Assembly (NCBI RefSeq): GCF_000024785.1
Contig: NC_013441.1
Span: 4,278,001-4,342,000, forward strand
Origin: Gordonia bronchialis DSM 43247
GTDB lineage: Bacteria; Actinomycetota; Actinomycetes; Mycobacteriales; Mycobacteriaceae
Direction of reading: 5' to 3'
Length of the DNA stretch: 64,000 nucleotides
Part shown: positions 9,370 to 17,959 of the stretch, one piece after another
Layout: every line of letters starts with the position of its first letter
How positions within the stretch are numbered: position 1 is the first letter of the stretch
The notes under the pieces: generated by a model
Database searches by the model: none
Told to the model about the DNA's origin: nothing
The model's input: only the letters and a program-made list of their open reading frames with translations
Program-made: the position numbers and the translations under genes

Positions 9370-10344
9370 AATCGTGGGGCTCTTTCGAAACCGCTCTCTC
9401 CGGGTGTCGCCCCGGGTGTTCGACGATGCGGCGTTGACCGCCGGAATCGAGCTCGATGACTCACAGCGCGTGGCAGTGACCGCCCTGTGCTCACCGGATG
9501 GCTGGGTGTATCTCACCGGGCCGGCCGGACGCGGTAAGTCCTGGTTGATGGACGTCTACACCGGCGGGTTGCCCGCTGACGCCGTGGCCCGCCTGACTGG
9601 CATACCTACATCCGCGACCTGCACAGGGCCATCGATACATTCGGCGGCATGAAGCGAGCCGTACGTCACCTGCTCGGCAATGCCCGGGTCCTGTGCTTCG
9701 ACGAACTCGACGTGGACGATCCGGCCGACGGCATCTTCGTCATGACGCTTCTGCGAGCCGCTGATGAGCACGGGATACGCGTGATCATCACGTCCAACCA
9801 CGTGCCGGATGCACTGATGCCCAGCCCGCTGTTCCACGACTCCTTCCTCCCGAGCATCCACTTCATCGAATCCCACTGCACTGTCATCGAATTGGACGCA
9901 GGCATCGATTACCGCACCCGCTCGGCCCACGTGACGGGGTTCGGTGCAGGCCGGTGGGTGACGAACACCGACAACCGCGAGCCCGCCTCCCGACCCGTCG
10001 ACATCGTCGTCGCGGGACGAACAGTGCGCGCCCGATATGCCGACTCCGACCGTCTTCACGTCGAGTTCGTCGATATCTGCGGCACACCCCTCGGCGCCGC
10101 GGACTACCTCGACCTCGCCGGTCGTTTCACCCGCCGGGTCATCACCGGAATCCCTGACCTCGCGAATGCCGGCCGCGAACCCGCACAACGGTTCCTGCAT
10201 CTCGTCGATGTGCTGTATGACAACGACATCCGGACGACTTTCATCGCCGGGGTCCCCCTGGCAGGATTCGGCCGTGCACACCCCAGACCGGTAGCAACTG
10301 CACGATTGCTCAGTCGATTGAGCGAACTCTCGTCACACGCGTAG
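9359..10344 (+). pseudogene. zapE: ZapE/AFG1-type ATPase, frameshifted
   Basis: Cell-division-associated ATPase of the AFG1/ZapE family, about 328 residues if one missing base is restored. The first frame has Walker A GPAGRGKS (residues about 55-62) and breaks after DAVARL near 9595-9597. The second frame reads WHTYIRDLHRAIDTFGG in place of the expected HFH-helix, then Walker B VLCFDELDVDDPADG and the C-terminal AHPRPVATARLLSRLSEL that marks the family. The ATG at 9359 lies inside the TetR inverted repeat; GTG 9374 is an alternative start. One absent C in CTGACTGG would explain the break. Confidence 0.8.
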
Positions 10345-10397
10345 TGGATGAATGCTTCGAGGGTAGGCGCCGGCCCGATGCGAGTTCCTGGACTCAG

Positions 10398-10994
10398 TCA
10401 GCGCGGCAACAGCCCGTCGAGCACCACCGTCAGGTACTGATCCGCGATGGCCTCGACGGTGAGCGACCCGCCCGGCCGGTACCACCGCACGGCCACCCAG
10501 ACGGTGTCGCGCAGGAACCGGTACACGAGGACGACATCGAGGTCGGCACGGAACTCGCCGTCGTCGACGCCACGCTGCAGCACCGCCTGCCACAACTGCC
10601 GAAACTCGACGTTGAGGGTGTCGATATAACCGAAACGGGCTTGTCCCGCAAGGCGTTTCGCTTCGTCCTGATAGATCGCCACGGCATTGCGCTGCGCGTC
10701 GATCGATTCGAAGGAGGCGATCACCAACTGCCGCAGCGTCTCGGTGGCGGAGAGTCCGGCAGCGGCGATCGCCCGGTAGCGGTCGAAGAGGTCGTCGAGG
10801 AAGCCGCGGAGGATCTCGTCGACCATCGCCTCCTTGGAGTCGAAGTGGTGATACAGACTTCCGGAGAGAATGCCCGCGGCGTCGGCGATGTCACGCACCG
10901 TGGTGGACCGCAGGCCCTGTTCGGCGAACATCTGCCCGGCCGTGGCCAGCAATTCGTCGCGACGGGTCGATTGCGCACTACGTGGTGACACCAC
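10398..10994 (-). CDS. kstR2: KstR2, TetR repressor of the HIP regulon
   Basis: 198-residue TetR regulator. The recognition region STTVRDIADAAGILSGSLYHHFDSKEAMVDEILRGF and the ligand-domain run VYRFLRDTVWVAVRWYRPGG are nearly those of M. tuberculosis KstR2. It represses the HIP degradation genes and is released by HIP-CoA. Two adjacent GTG codons (10994, 10991) can serve as start; AGGAGG at 10996-11001 fits the second slightly better. A KstR2 box 27 bp upstream indicates autorepression. Confidence 0.93.
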   Translation of the reverse strand: MVSPRSAQSTRRDELLATAGQMFAEQGLRSTTVRDIADAAGILSGSLYHHFDSKEAMVDEILRGFLDDLFDRYRAIAAAGLSATETLRQLVIASFESIDAQRNAVAIYQDEAKRLAGQARFGYIDTLNVEFRQLWQAVLQRGVDDGEFRADLDVVLVYRFLRDTVWVAVRWYRPGGSLTVEAIADQYLTVVLDGLLPR

Positions 10995-11020
10995 TCCTCC
11001 TGAGGTCTGTGGTTCACCCT

Positions 11021-11034
11021 AGCAAGCGCTTGGC
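11021..11034. promoter_or_regulatory. KstR2 operator at the kstR2 promoter
   Basis: AGCAAGCGCTTGGC matches AnCAAGnnCTTGnT except for the last base. It lies 27 bp upstream of the kstR2 start and 43 bp after the end of the aldehyde dehydrogenase gene, so it controls kstR2 itself rather than the upstream gene. Confidence 0.8.
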
Positions 11035-11077
11035 CGGGACCGCGTCGAACGGTCCCGGCCAAGCGTGTCGATCGAAC

Positions 11078-12625
11078 TCAGTGCCCGAGGCGCTTACGCA
11101 CCTTCTTGGCGGCCCGGTTGTTGAAGAACTTCCAGAGCTTGAGCTGGTTGTTCGTCATCTTGGTGTCCTTCGGAAGGAACGGCGGCGACATCATCTCGGC
11201 GACCGAGATGGGCAGGGTCGAGAACGCCACCGCGCGTGCGTGGCTGAAGGTCTCGAAACCGGTCTTGCCGTGGTAGCCGCCCATTCCGCTGCGTCCGACG
11301 CCACTGAACGGCAACTCCGCGCCGAACAGGTGGATGGCGAAGTCGTTGGCGTTGATCGACCCGCTGCGGGTGCTGTCCGAGAGCTCCTGGAACCGCTCGT
11401 TGTCGTCACCGCTCCAGTACATGGTGAGCGGATGCGGATGCGAGGTGATGTGGCTGATCACCTCGGACAGATTCCGGTAGGGATAGACCGACAGGACCGG
11501 CCCGAAGACCTCGTCCTCCTCGATCTTCATCCCGGCCTTGACGCCGGTGAGCAGGGTCGGCGGGATCTTGCGCTGTTCGGCGTTGGGCAGCGGCTCACCG
11601 GCCGGGATCACCTGACGCTTGGTGGCGCCGAGCTGCTCGGCATCGTCGATCAGGTCGAGGATGCGCTCGTAGTTCTTCTGGTTGATCGTCGCGGTGTACT
11701 CGGGGTTGCCGACGATCGAATCGAAGTTCTTGGTCCAGCGGGCGATCACCTTGTCGGTGAACTCGCCGAGCTTGGCTTCGGGCACGAACACGTAGTCGGG
11801 GCACAGGCACACCTGGCCGCCGTTGACCAGCCGGGCGTCGGCGAGGAAGTTGGCCGCCTTGTCGATGTCGGCGTCGATGTCGACAACTGCGGGGTTCTTG
11901 CCACCGAGCTCGAGGGTCACCGGGATCAGGTTCTTGGCCGCCTCGGCCGCCACCGACGCCCCCACCTCGGGCGACCCGGTGAAGAACATGTGGTCGACCT
12001 TGAGCTTCGCGAAATCCGAACCCGAGCCATGCTTGGGCGTGACCACCGCGAACTCCTCGAGAGAGAAGTAGTCGGGTGCGTGCTTGGCGATCACCTCGGT
12101 GGTACGCGCGGTGATCGACGACGGGCGCATCAGCACCCGGTTACCGGCGGCGAAAGCCGATCCGGCGGGCACGAAGGTCAGCTGCAGCGGGAAGTTCCAG
12201 GGCCCCATGATCGCGACGACGCCGAGCGGATCGTGCCGCACACGCTGCTTGAAGCCGAGCATGCCCTGCACCTTGGCCGTCTTGGTCTCGGCCATCCATT
12301 CTTTGACGCCGCGACGCTGATGGGTCAGGTCGATCATGCAGCCCACGACGTCGGTCGCGATCGACAGGTCACGAGGGCGCGAACCGAAGTCCTCGGTGAG
12401 CGCCTCGGCGATCTCGTCGGCGTTGTCGAGCAGCAGTGCACCCAGCCGGGTGATGCGATCGATGCGCACGTCGGCACTGGGGATTCCGTCCCGCAGGAAG
12501 GCCGCGCGCTGGATCTCGACCAGCTCGGTCATCGTGTGCTCTTCCGACGACACGCGTGCGTTCTTGGTCGCACTGGTCGCCCCTGCGTTCGCCGCCCCAG
12601 AATCTGCCTTTGCAGGTTTGGTCAT
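11078..12625 (-). CDS. Aldehyde dehydrogenase (coniferyl/succinate-semialdehyde type)
   Basis: 515-residue NAD(P)-dependent aldehyde dehydrogenase. It shows MGPWNFPLQL near the N-terminal third, ELGGKNPAVV with the catalytic Glu, and NGGQVCLCPDYV with the nucleophilic Cys. The start is ATG 12625, preceded by GGAGG. The N-terminal about 40 residues are rich in Ala, Ser and Lys and look unstructured. It lies between fadA6 and kstR2 on the same strand, a place not occupied by an ALDH in the M. tuberculosis cluster, and no KstR2 box is visible upstream. It may handle propionaldehyde or aromatic aldehydes; the substrate is unknown. Confidence 0.85.
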   Translation of the reverse strand: MTKPAKADSGAANAGATSATKNARVSSEEHTMTELVEIQRAAFLRDGIPSADVRIDRITRLGALLLDNADEIAEALTEDFGSRPRDLSIATDVVGCMIDLTHQRRGVKEWMAETKTAKVQGMLGFKQRVRHDPLGVVAIMGPWNFPLQLTFVPAGSAFAAGNRVLMRPSSITARTTEVIAKHAPDYFSLEEFAVVTPKHGSGSDFAKLKVDHMFFTGSPEVGASVAAEAAKNLIPVTLELGGKNPAVVDIDADIDKAANFLADARLVNGGQVCLCPDYVFVPEAKLGEFTDKVIARWTKNFDSIVGNPEYTATINQKNYERILDLIDDAEQLGATKRQVIPAGEPLPNAEQRKIPPTLLTGVKAGMKIEEDEVFGPVLSVYPYRNLSEVISHITSHPHPLTMYWSGDDNERFQELSDSTRSGSINANDFAIHLFGAELPFSGVGRSGMGGYHGKTGFETFSHARAVAFSTLPISVAEMMSPPFLPKDTKMTNNQLKLWKFFNNRAAKKVRKRLGH

Positions 12626-12766
12626 CGAGATCCTCCGATTGATGTCGTAAGCGGTTGAAACGAAATGCCCCGCTTGTCCCACACCATAGTATGCGCCACA
12701 TCACAGACATGTGGCCACACCCGTTGTCAGAAGGTCTCGACAGTCAGAAGATCTCGACGAGGCCGA

Positions 12767-13924
12767 TCAGCCCAGACGCTCGATGATCGTCACGTTGGCG
12801 GTGCCACCGCCCTCGCACATGGTCTGCAGGCCGTAGCGTCCGCCGGTGCGCTCGAGTTCGTTGAGCAGGGTCGCGAACAGTTTGGCGCCGGTCGCGCCGA
12901 GCGGATGACCGAGCGCGATGGCTCCGCCGTTGGGGTTGACCTTGGCCGGATCGGCACCGATCTCCTGCAGCCAGGCGAGCACCACCGGCGCAAAGGCCTC
13001 ATTGATCTCGACCACGTCGATGTCGTCGATGCTCAGTCCGGTCTTCTCCAGTGCGTACCTGGTGGCCGGGATGGGTGCCGAGAGCATCATCACCGGGTCG
13101 TCGCCGCGGACCGACATGTGATGGATCCGGGCCCGCGGCGTGAGCCCGTACTGCTTCAGTGCCCGCTCGGAGACGACCAGCGTCGCCGAGGCGCCGTCGG
13201 CGATCTGGGAGGCGACCGCGGCGGTCAGCAACGATCCCTCGGCCAGCGGCTGCAGACCGGCCATCTTCTCCATCGACGTCTCGCGGGGGCATTCGTCGAC
13301 GACGCAGTCACCCAGCGGGATGTTCTCGTTGTCGAAGCGTCCGGCTGCGATGGCGGCGCGGGCCCGCTCATGCGACTGCAGCGCCCAGCGTTCCATGTCC
13401 TCGCGGCTGATGTCCCAGCGCTTGGCCATCATGTCGGCGCCGATGAACTGAGAGACCTGCGCGTCGCCGAAGCGTTCCCGCCAGCCGACGGATTCCGCTG
13501 TCGGAGTGGTGAATCCGAACTCCTTGCCGGCGATCATCGCCTGCGAGATCGGGATGGCGCTCATGTTCTGCAGACCGCCCGCGACGACGACGTCCTGGGT
13601 TCCGCTCATCACCCCCTGCGCGGCAAAATGGATGGCCTGCTGGCTCGAGCCGCACTGCCGATCGACGGTGGTGCCGGGCACCTCGAGCGGCATCCCGGCG
13701 GCCAGCCATGCGGTGCGGGCGACGTTGCCGGCCTGTCCGCCGATGGTGTCGAGGCAGCCGAAGACCACGTCGTCGACGACGGCCGGGTCGATGCCGGTGC
13801 GCTCAACGAGTGCGGAGATGATATGCGCGCCGAGGTCGGCGGGATGGGTCTTGGCCAGCGATCCGTTGCGCTTGCCGACCGGAGTCCGGACGGCGTCGAC
13901 GATGTAGGCCTGCGGTGTGGACAT
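12767..13924 (-). CDS. fadA6: FadA6, thiolase of steroid ring degradation
   Basis: 385-residue thiolase. It has DRQCGSS with the acylated Cys near residue 91, NEAFAPV, NPNGGAIALGHPLGATGAK with the catalytic His, and CEGGGTANVTIIERL with the second Cys at the C-terminus. Long stretches match FadA6 (Rv3556c). It is assigned to thiolytic cleavage of the C-ring-opened product after IpdAB, giving acetyl-CoA and a methyl-oxo-octanedioyl-type CoA chain. The ATG is at 13924, 25 bp after ipdF, in the same transcript as ipdF and fadE30. Confidence 0.9.
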   Translation of the reverse strand: MSTPQAYIVDAVRTPVGKRNGSLAKTHPADLGAHIISALVERTGIDPAVVDDVVFGCLDTIGGQAGNVARTAWLAAGMPLEVPGTTVDRQCGSSQQAIHFAAQGVMSGTQDVVVAGGLQNMSAIPISQAMIAGKEFGFTTPTAESVGWRERFGDAQVSQFIGADMMAKRWDISREDMERWALQSHERARAAIAAGRFDNENIPLGDCVVDECPRETSMEKMAGLQPLAEGSLLTAAVASQIADGASATLVVSERALKQYGLTPRARIHHMSVRGDDPVMMLSAPIPATRYALEKTGLSIDDIDVVEINEAFAPVVLAWLQEIGADPAKVNPNGGAIALGHPLGATGAKLFATLLNELERTGGRYGLQTMCEGGGTANVTIIERLG

Positions 13925-13949
13925 GTGTTCTCCTGGTGGATGATCAGGG

Positions 13950-14768
13950 TCAGGCTCGCTGGCTGGAGATGGAGACCACCTCGCCGGTGAGGTAGGTGGT
14001 GTAGTCGCTGGCGAGCATCGCGATGGTCGCGGCCACCTCCCAGACCTCGGCCGCGCGGCCGTAGGCCTCGCGCGAGGCGAGTTCGTCGAGAAGGTCGTCG
14101 CTGGTCACCTTCGCGAGGAAGGGGTGCTTGGCGATCGAGGGTGCCACCGCGTTGATGCGCACCCCCACATCGGCGGCTTCGACTGCGGCACAACGCGTCA
14201 GCGCCATCACGCCCGCCTTGGCGGCGGCGTAGTGGGCCTGTCCGCGCTGAGCGCGCCAGCCGAGGACGGACGCGTTGTTCACGATGACACCACCCTGCTC
14301 GACCGACTCGAAGTAGCGCAACGCGGCACGGGTGGCCCGGAAGGTGCCGGTGAGGGTGATGTCGACGACGCGGTCCCATTCCTCGTCGGTCATCTTCGCC
14401 ACCGGTGTCTCACCGCCGAGTCCGGCGTTGTTCACCAGCACATCGATACGACCGAGTTCGCTTGCGGCACGGTCGATCAGGGCGTCGACCTCGGCGGTCG
14501 CCTGGACATTGCAGGCGGCCTGGGTGATGGTCTGCTCGGGGAACTCCTCGGCGAGTTTCTGCGCCGTCTCTCCCAGTCGGCGCTCGTGCCAGTCGCTGAC
14601 CAGGACGTCGGCGCCTTCGAGCAGCGCCCGCCGTGCGGTGGCGAATCCGATGCCGGTACCCGCGGCCGCGGTCACCACCACCTTCTTGCCGAGCAGCAGA
14701 CCGTGACCGGGAGTCTCGGCGGGCGGGGTCGCCAGCGGCGAGACGACGGGTTGTTGGGTCTGGGTCAT
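13950..14768 (-). CDS. ipdF: IpdF, SDR dehydrogenase of HIP catabolism
   Basis: 272-residue classical SDR. The cofactor motif is TAAAGTGIGFATARR near residue 33. NNAGLGGE is followed by the Ser-Tyr-Lys centre in NNASVLGWRAQRGQAHYAAAKAG, near residues 170-190. Its place between fadE30 and fadA6 is that of Rv3559c (ipdF), which oxidises the 5-hydroxyl of 5-OH-HIC-CoA. ATG 14768 lies two bases after the fadE30 stop, so the two are coupled. Sequence alone says only SDR; the function follows from the cluster. Confidence 0.88.
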   Translation of the reverse strand: MTQTQQPVVSPLATPPAETPGHGLLLGKKVVVTAAAGTGIGFATARRALLEGADVLVSDWHERRLGETAQKLAEEFPEQTITQAACNVQATAEVDALIDRAASELGRIDVLVNNAGLGGETPVAKMTDEEWDRVVDITLTGTFRATRAALRYFESVEQGGVIVNNASVLGWRAQRGQAHYAAAKAGVMALTRCAAVEAADVGVRINAVAPSIAKHPFLAKVTSDDLLDELASREAYGRAAEVWEVAATIAMLASDYTTYLTGEVVSISSQRA

Positions 14769-14770
14769 GG

Positions 14771-16030
14771 CTACCGGGCCTCCCGGGGTAGGCCGAGCAC
14801 CCGCTCGGCGATGATGTTGCGCTGCACCTCATTCGAGCCGCCGTAGATGGTGTCGGCCCGGGTGAAGAGGAACAGTCGTTGCCAGTCGTCGAGTTCGACG
14901 TGTTCGGGGTCGGTGATGTCGTTGACCTGGCCTTCGACTGTCGTATCCGGACCGATCAGCGACGGCGCGCCGACGACGTCCATCGCGAGCTCGCCGAGAT
15001 CGCGATGCCAGTTGGCCCACAACAACTTCGACACCGACGCAGCACCCGCCTGGGAGGTCACGTCACGGTCGAGCGTCCGCTGGGCATGAGCGCGCATCAC
15101 GTTCAGGCCGATGCCGGCCCGGGCCAGGCGACTCGCGATCTCTGGATCATCGATCGCACCAGTGCCTTTCGCCACCTCGACGAGGTTGTCGAGCTCGCGT
15201 GCGAAACCTACCTGCTGACCAAGGGTGGACACGCCGCGCTCGAATTGCAGCAGCCCCATCGCGACTTTCCAGCCCTCGCCCGGTTGACCGACGATGAGGT
15301 CGGCGTCGGTGGCCGCGTCGTCGAAGAAGACCTCGTTGAATTCCGATGTGCCGGTGAGCTGCTGGATCGGGCGGACGGTGATGCCCGGCTGATCGAGCGG
15401 TACCAGCAAGAAGCTGAGACCGGCGTGACGAGTGGAACCGGGTTCGGTCCGGGCGATCACGAACACCCATTGCGCCACATGCGCCAGCGACGTCCAGATC
15501 TTCTGGCCGTTGATGATCCAGGTGTCGTCGTCGAGGCGGGCGGTGGTGGAGACGCCGGCCAGGTCCGACCCGGCGCCCGGCTCGGAATAGCCCTGCGCCC
15601 ACAGCTCGGTCACGTCGACGATGCCCGGAAGGAAACGCTGCTTCTGCTCCTCGGTGCCGAACTCGATGAGCGTCGGGCCGAGCAATTCCTCGCCGAGGTG
15701 ATTCACCCGGGCGGGTGCGTTGGCGCGGGCGTACTCGCGGTGGAAGATGATGCGCTGTTCGAGCGTCGCACCACGACCGCCGTGGCGCGTCGGCCAGCCC
15801 AGACACGTCCAGCCCGCGGCGGCCAGGTGACGGTCCCAGGCCAGCCGACGCTCGAAGAACTCGTGCTCGCTGCCGGGACCGCCGCGCCCCTTCAGGTCGG
15901 CGAACTCGCCGACGAGGTTGTCCGCCAGCCAAGTCCGCACCGCGGCCGCGAACTCGTCGGCGGCCTGCGGGGTGGCTGCCGCCCATTCGCCGAGGTCGAC
16001 GGCCCGATCGGCGAGGTTGATCGAGGTCAT
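14771..16030 (-). CDS. fadE30: FadE30, acyl-CoA dehydrogenase of HIP-CoA
   Basis: 419-residue acyl-CoA dehydrogenase. The FAD/substrate segments are ELWAQGYSEPGAGSDLAGV and WIINGQKIWTSLAH. The C-terminal IYGGSNEVQRNIIAERVLGL is the usual FAD-binding end. In the KstR2 pathway FadE30 desaturates the propanoyl side chain of 5-OH-HIP-CoA. I place the start at ATG 16030; an ATG at 16042 would add four residues. The KstR2 box at 16052-16065 overlaps the promoter. It is the first gene of the minus-strand run fadE30-ipdF-fadA6. Confidence 0.9.
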   Translation of the reverse strand: MTSINLADRAVDLGEWAAATPQAADEFAAAVRTWLADNLVGEFADLKGRGGPGSEHEFFERRLAWDRHLAAAGWTCLGWPTRHGGRGATLEQRIIFHREYARANAPARVNHLGEELLGPTLIEFGTEEQKQRFLPGIVDVTELWAQGYSEPGAGSDLAGVSTTARLDDDTWIINGQKIWTSLAHVAQWVFVIARTEPGSTRHAGLSFLLVPLDQPGITVRPIQQLTGTSEFNEVFFDDAATDADLIVGQPGEGWKVAMGLLQFERGVSTLGQQVGFARELDNLVEVAKGTGAIDDPEIASRLARAGIGLNVMRAHAQRTLDRDVTSQAGAASVSKLLWANWHRDLGELAMDVVGAPSLIGPDTTVEGQVNDITDPEHVELDDWQRLFLFTRADTIYGGSNEVQRNIIAERVLGLPREAR

Positions 16031-16051
16031 GTCCGCTAGCATAACGCACCA

Positions 16052-16065
16052 AGCAAGTGCTAGGT
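16052..16065. promoter_or_regulatory. KstR2 operator (fadE30 / fadD3 divergent promoter)
   Basis: AGCAAGTGCTAGGT matches AnCAAGnnCTTGnT with one mismatch (CTAG for CTTG). It lies seven bases before the fadD3 ATG and 21 bases before the fadE30 ATG, so a bound repressor would cover both starts. Confidence 0.82.
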
Positions 16066-16072
16066 TGGGGGC

Positions 16073-17644
16073 ATGGAGCAGCCTCCGACGACGCCCGCTG
16101 CAGACTTTCCCGAGACCACCCCGGCGGCCCTGCGTCGTGCCGCGGCGACCTGGCCGGACCTGCCGGCCATCGTCGATGGGCAGTGGTCCGACCCGCTGGA
16201 ACTGACCTGGACGCAACTGCACGACGCTGTACGTGGCTTCGCCGCGTCACTGGCCGCGTCGGGTATCGGTGCGGGCGACCGGGTGGCACTCTGGTCGCCC
16301 AACAGCTTTCACTGGCCCATCGCCGCCCTCGGCGTGCACTACGCCGGCGCGACCCTGGTTCCGCTGAACACCCGCTACACCGCCGGTGAGGCCATCGAGA
16401 TCATCACACGGTCGAAGGCGAAGGCCGTCGTCGTCTCCGGTGAGTTCCTCGGTACCGACCACCTGGCCGACCTGCTGCGCGACCATGCCGACGCGCTACC
16501 CCGGGTGATCGTGCACGTGCCGCTCGCCCCGTCTGCGTCTCCGGCTCCCGCAGTCTCCTGGGGCGAGGTTCTCGCCCGAGCCACCGACGAGAACCTCGCC
16601 GAGGCCGATCGTCGTGCCGACTCGGTCTCCCCCGAGGACATCTCCGACATCCTGTTCACCTCCGGAACCACCGGAAAGTCCAAGGGGGTGTTGGCAACTC
16701 ACCGTCAAACCGTCGCCGGATCGCATGCGTGGGGCGCCAACGGCCGACTACATCCAGGCGAGCGCTACCTCATGGTGAACCCGTACTTCCACACCTTCGG
16801 CTACAAGGCGGGCATCCTGCCGTGTGTGCTGTTCGGGGTCACCATGCTGCCGCTGGCGGTGTACTCGCCGCCGGCGGCGATGGAGCTGGCCGCCGACCAA
16901 CGGGCCACCATCTTCCCCGGCGCGCCGACCATCTTCCAGACCATCCTCGATGCCCCCGACCGCGCGGAGTTCGACCTGTCGTCGCTGCGCCTGGTGGTCA
17001 CCGGCGCCGCAATCGTGCCGGTGGTGCTCGTCGAACGCATCCAGCGCGATCTCGGCGTCGACACCGTCATCACCGCCTACGGCCTCACCGAATGCAGCGG
17101 TTTCGTATCCACCTGCACGCCCGACGACGATGACGAGACGGTCGCCAACACCTGTGGACGCGCCTTCGACGGTATGGAGATCCGGCTCTCCGACGAGGGT
17201 GAAGTCCTGGCGCGCGGAAAGATGGTGATGGCGGGCTACCTCGATGATCCCGACGCGACCGCGGCGACCATCGACGCCGACGGCTGGCTGCACACCGGCG
17301 ACATCGGCACCCTCGACGAGCACGGAAACCTCAAGATCACCGACCGCCTCAAGGACATGTACATCTGCGGCGGGTTCAACGTCTACCCGGCCGAGATCGA
17401 GCAGACCCTCGCTCGCCTCGATGGGGTCACCGAGTCCGCCGTCGTCGGAGTCCCCGATGAGCGTCTCGGCGAGGTCGGCCGCGCCTACCTCACCCTGCGG
17501 GACGGTGCGGATCTCGACGAGGAACGCGTCATCGCCTATGCACGTGAACATCTCGCGAACTTCAAGGTGCCGCGGTCGGTGGTGTTCGTGGAGGCGTTCC
17601 CGCGCAACGCGGCCGGGAAGATCCTCAAGCGCGAGTTGACCTGA
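16073..17644 (+). CDS. fadD3: FadD3, HIP-CoA synthetase
   Basis: 523-residue acyl-CoA ligase of the ANL superfamily. Motifs are LFTSGTTGKSKGV (P-loop, near residue 193), YGLTECSG, GWLHTGDIGTLDEHG and the C-terminal lysine motif AAGKILKREL. FadD3 thioesterifies the HIP propanoate and so commits rings C/D to degradation; its product is the KstR2 effector. It starts at ATG 16073, divergent from fadE30 over a shared KstR2 box. It closes the cluster; a 315-bp gap follows. Confidence 0.92.
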   Translation: MEQPPTTPAADFPETTPAALRRAAATWPDLPAIVDGQWSDPLELTWTQLHDAVRGFAASLAASGIGAGDRVALWSPNSFHWPIAALGVHYAGATLVPLNTRYTAGEAIEIITRSKAKAVVVSGEFLGTDHLADLLRDHADALPRVIVHVPLAPSASPAPAVSWGEVLARATDENLAEADRRADSVSPEDISDILFTSGTTGKSKGVLATHRQTVAGSHAWGANGRLHPGERYLMVNPYFHTFGYKAGILPCVLFGVTMLPLAVYSPPAAMELAADQRATIFPGAPTIFQTILDAPDRAEFDLSSLRLVVTGAAIVPVVLVERIQRDLGVDTVITAYGLTECSGFVSTCTPDDDDETVANTCGRAFDGMEIRLSDEGEVLARGKMVMAGYLDDPDATAATIDADGWLHTGDIGTLDEHGNLKITDRLKDMYICGGFNVYPAEIEQTLARLDGVTESAVVGVPDERLGEVGRAYLTLRDGADLDEERVIAYAREHLANFKVPRSVVFVEAFPRNAAGKILKRELT

Positions 17645-17677
17645 GCCCTCACCTGCTGGCCGACCCGCCTTGTCCGC

Positions 17678-17723
17678 TGGTTGAGCCGACTCGAGCCGCT
17701 AGGCGAGAGGCGTGTCGAAACCA
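17678..17723 (+). repeat. 46-bp intergenic repeat, copy 1
   Basis: This 46-mer recurs in inverted orientation at 25784-25829 with one mismatch. It begins TGGTTGAGCCGACTCGAGCC and ends CGTGTCGAAACCA, lying 34 bp after the fadD3 stop. The rest of the gap 17645-17959 shows no ORF or clear promoter motif that I can support, apart from the ribosome site of the next gene. Confidence 0.85.
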
Positions 17724-17959
17724 CCTGCGACACAACCACATTCGCAACCACCCCGCCCACCCACCACACCTGAGAAGACCATTGATCAACCCGGGTCGTG
17801 TCCGTAACGTTCGCCCTCACGTACCACCGACGGCATATTGCCAACGGAACACACCGAGGACGACCCGTTCGGACACGCAGACCCGACGCCATCCCGCCGC
17901 GTGCGTTGGTGAGCCGTAGGATCGAACCGAATCGCCGAGTACGGAGGGGTGGTTGCGCG

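Noticed and set aside
10982..12658. 558-codon plus-strand frame opposite the aldehyde dehydrogenase
   Set aside because: No motifs; the minus strand carries all ALDH catalytic residues.
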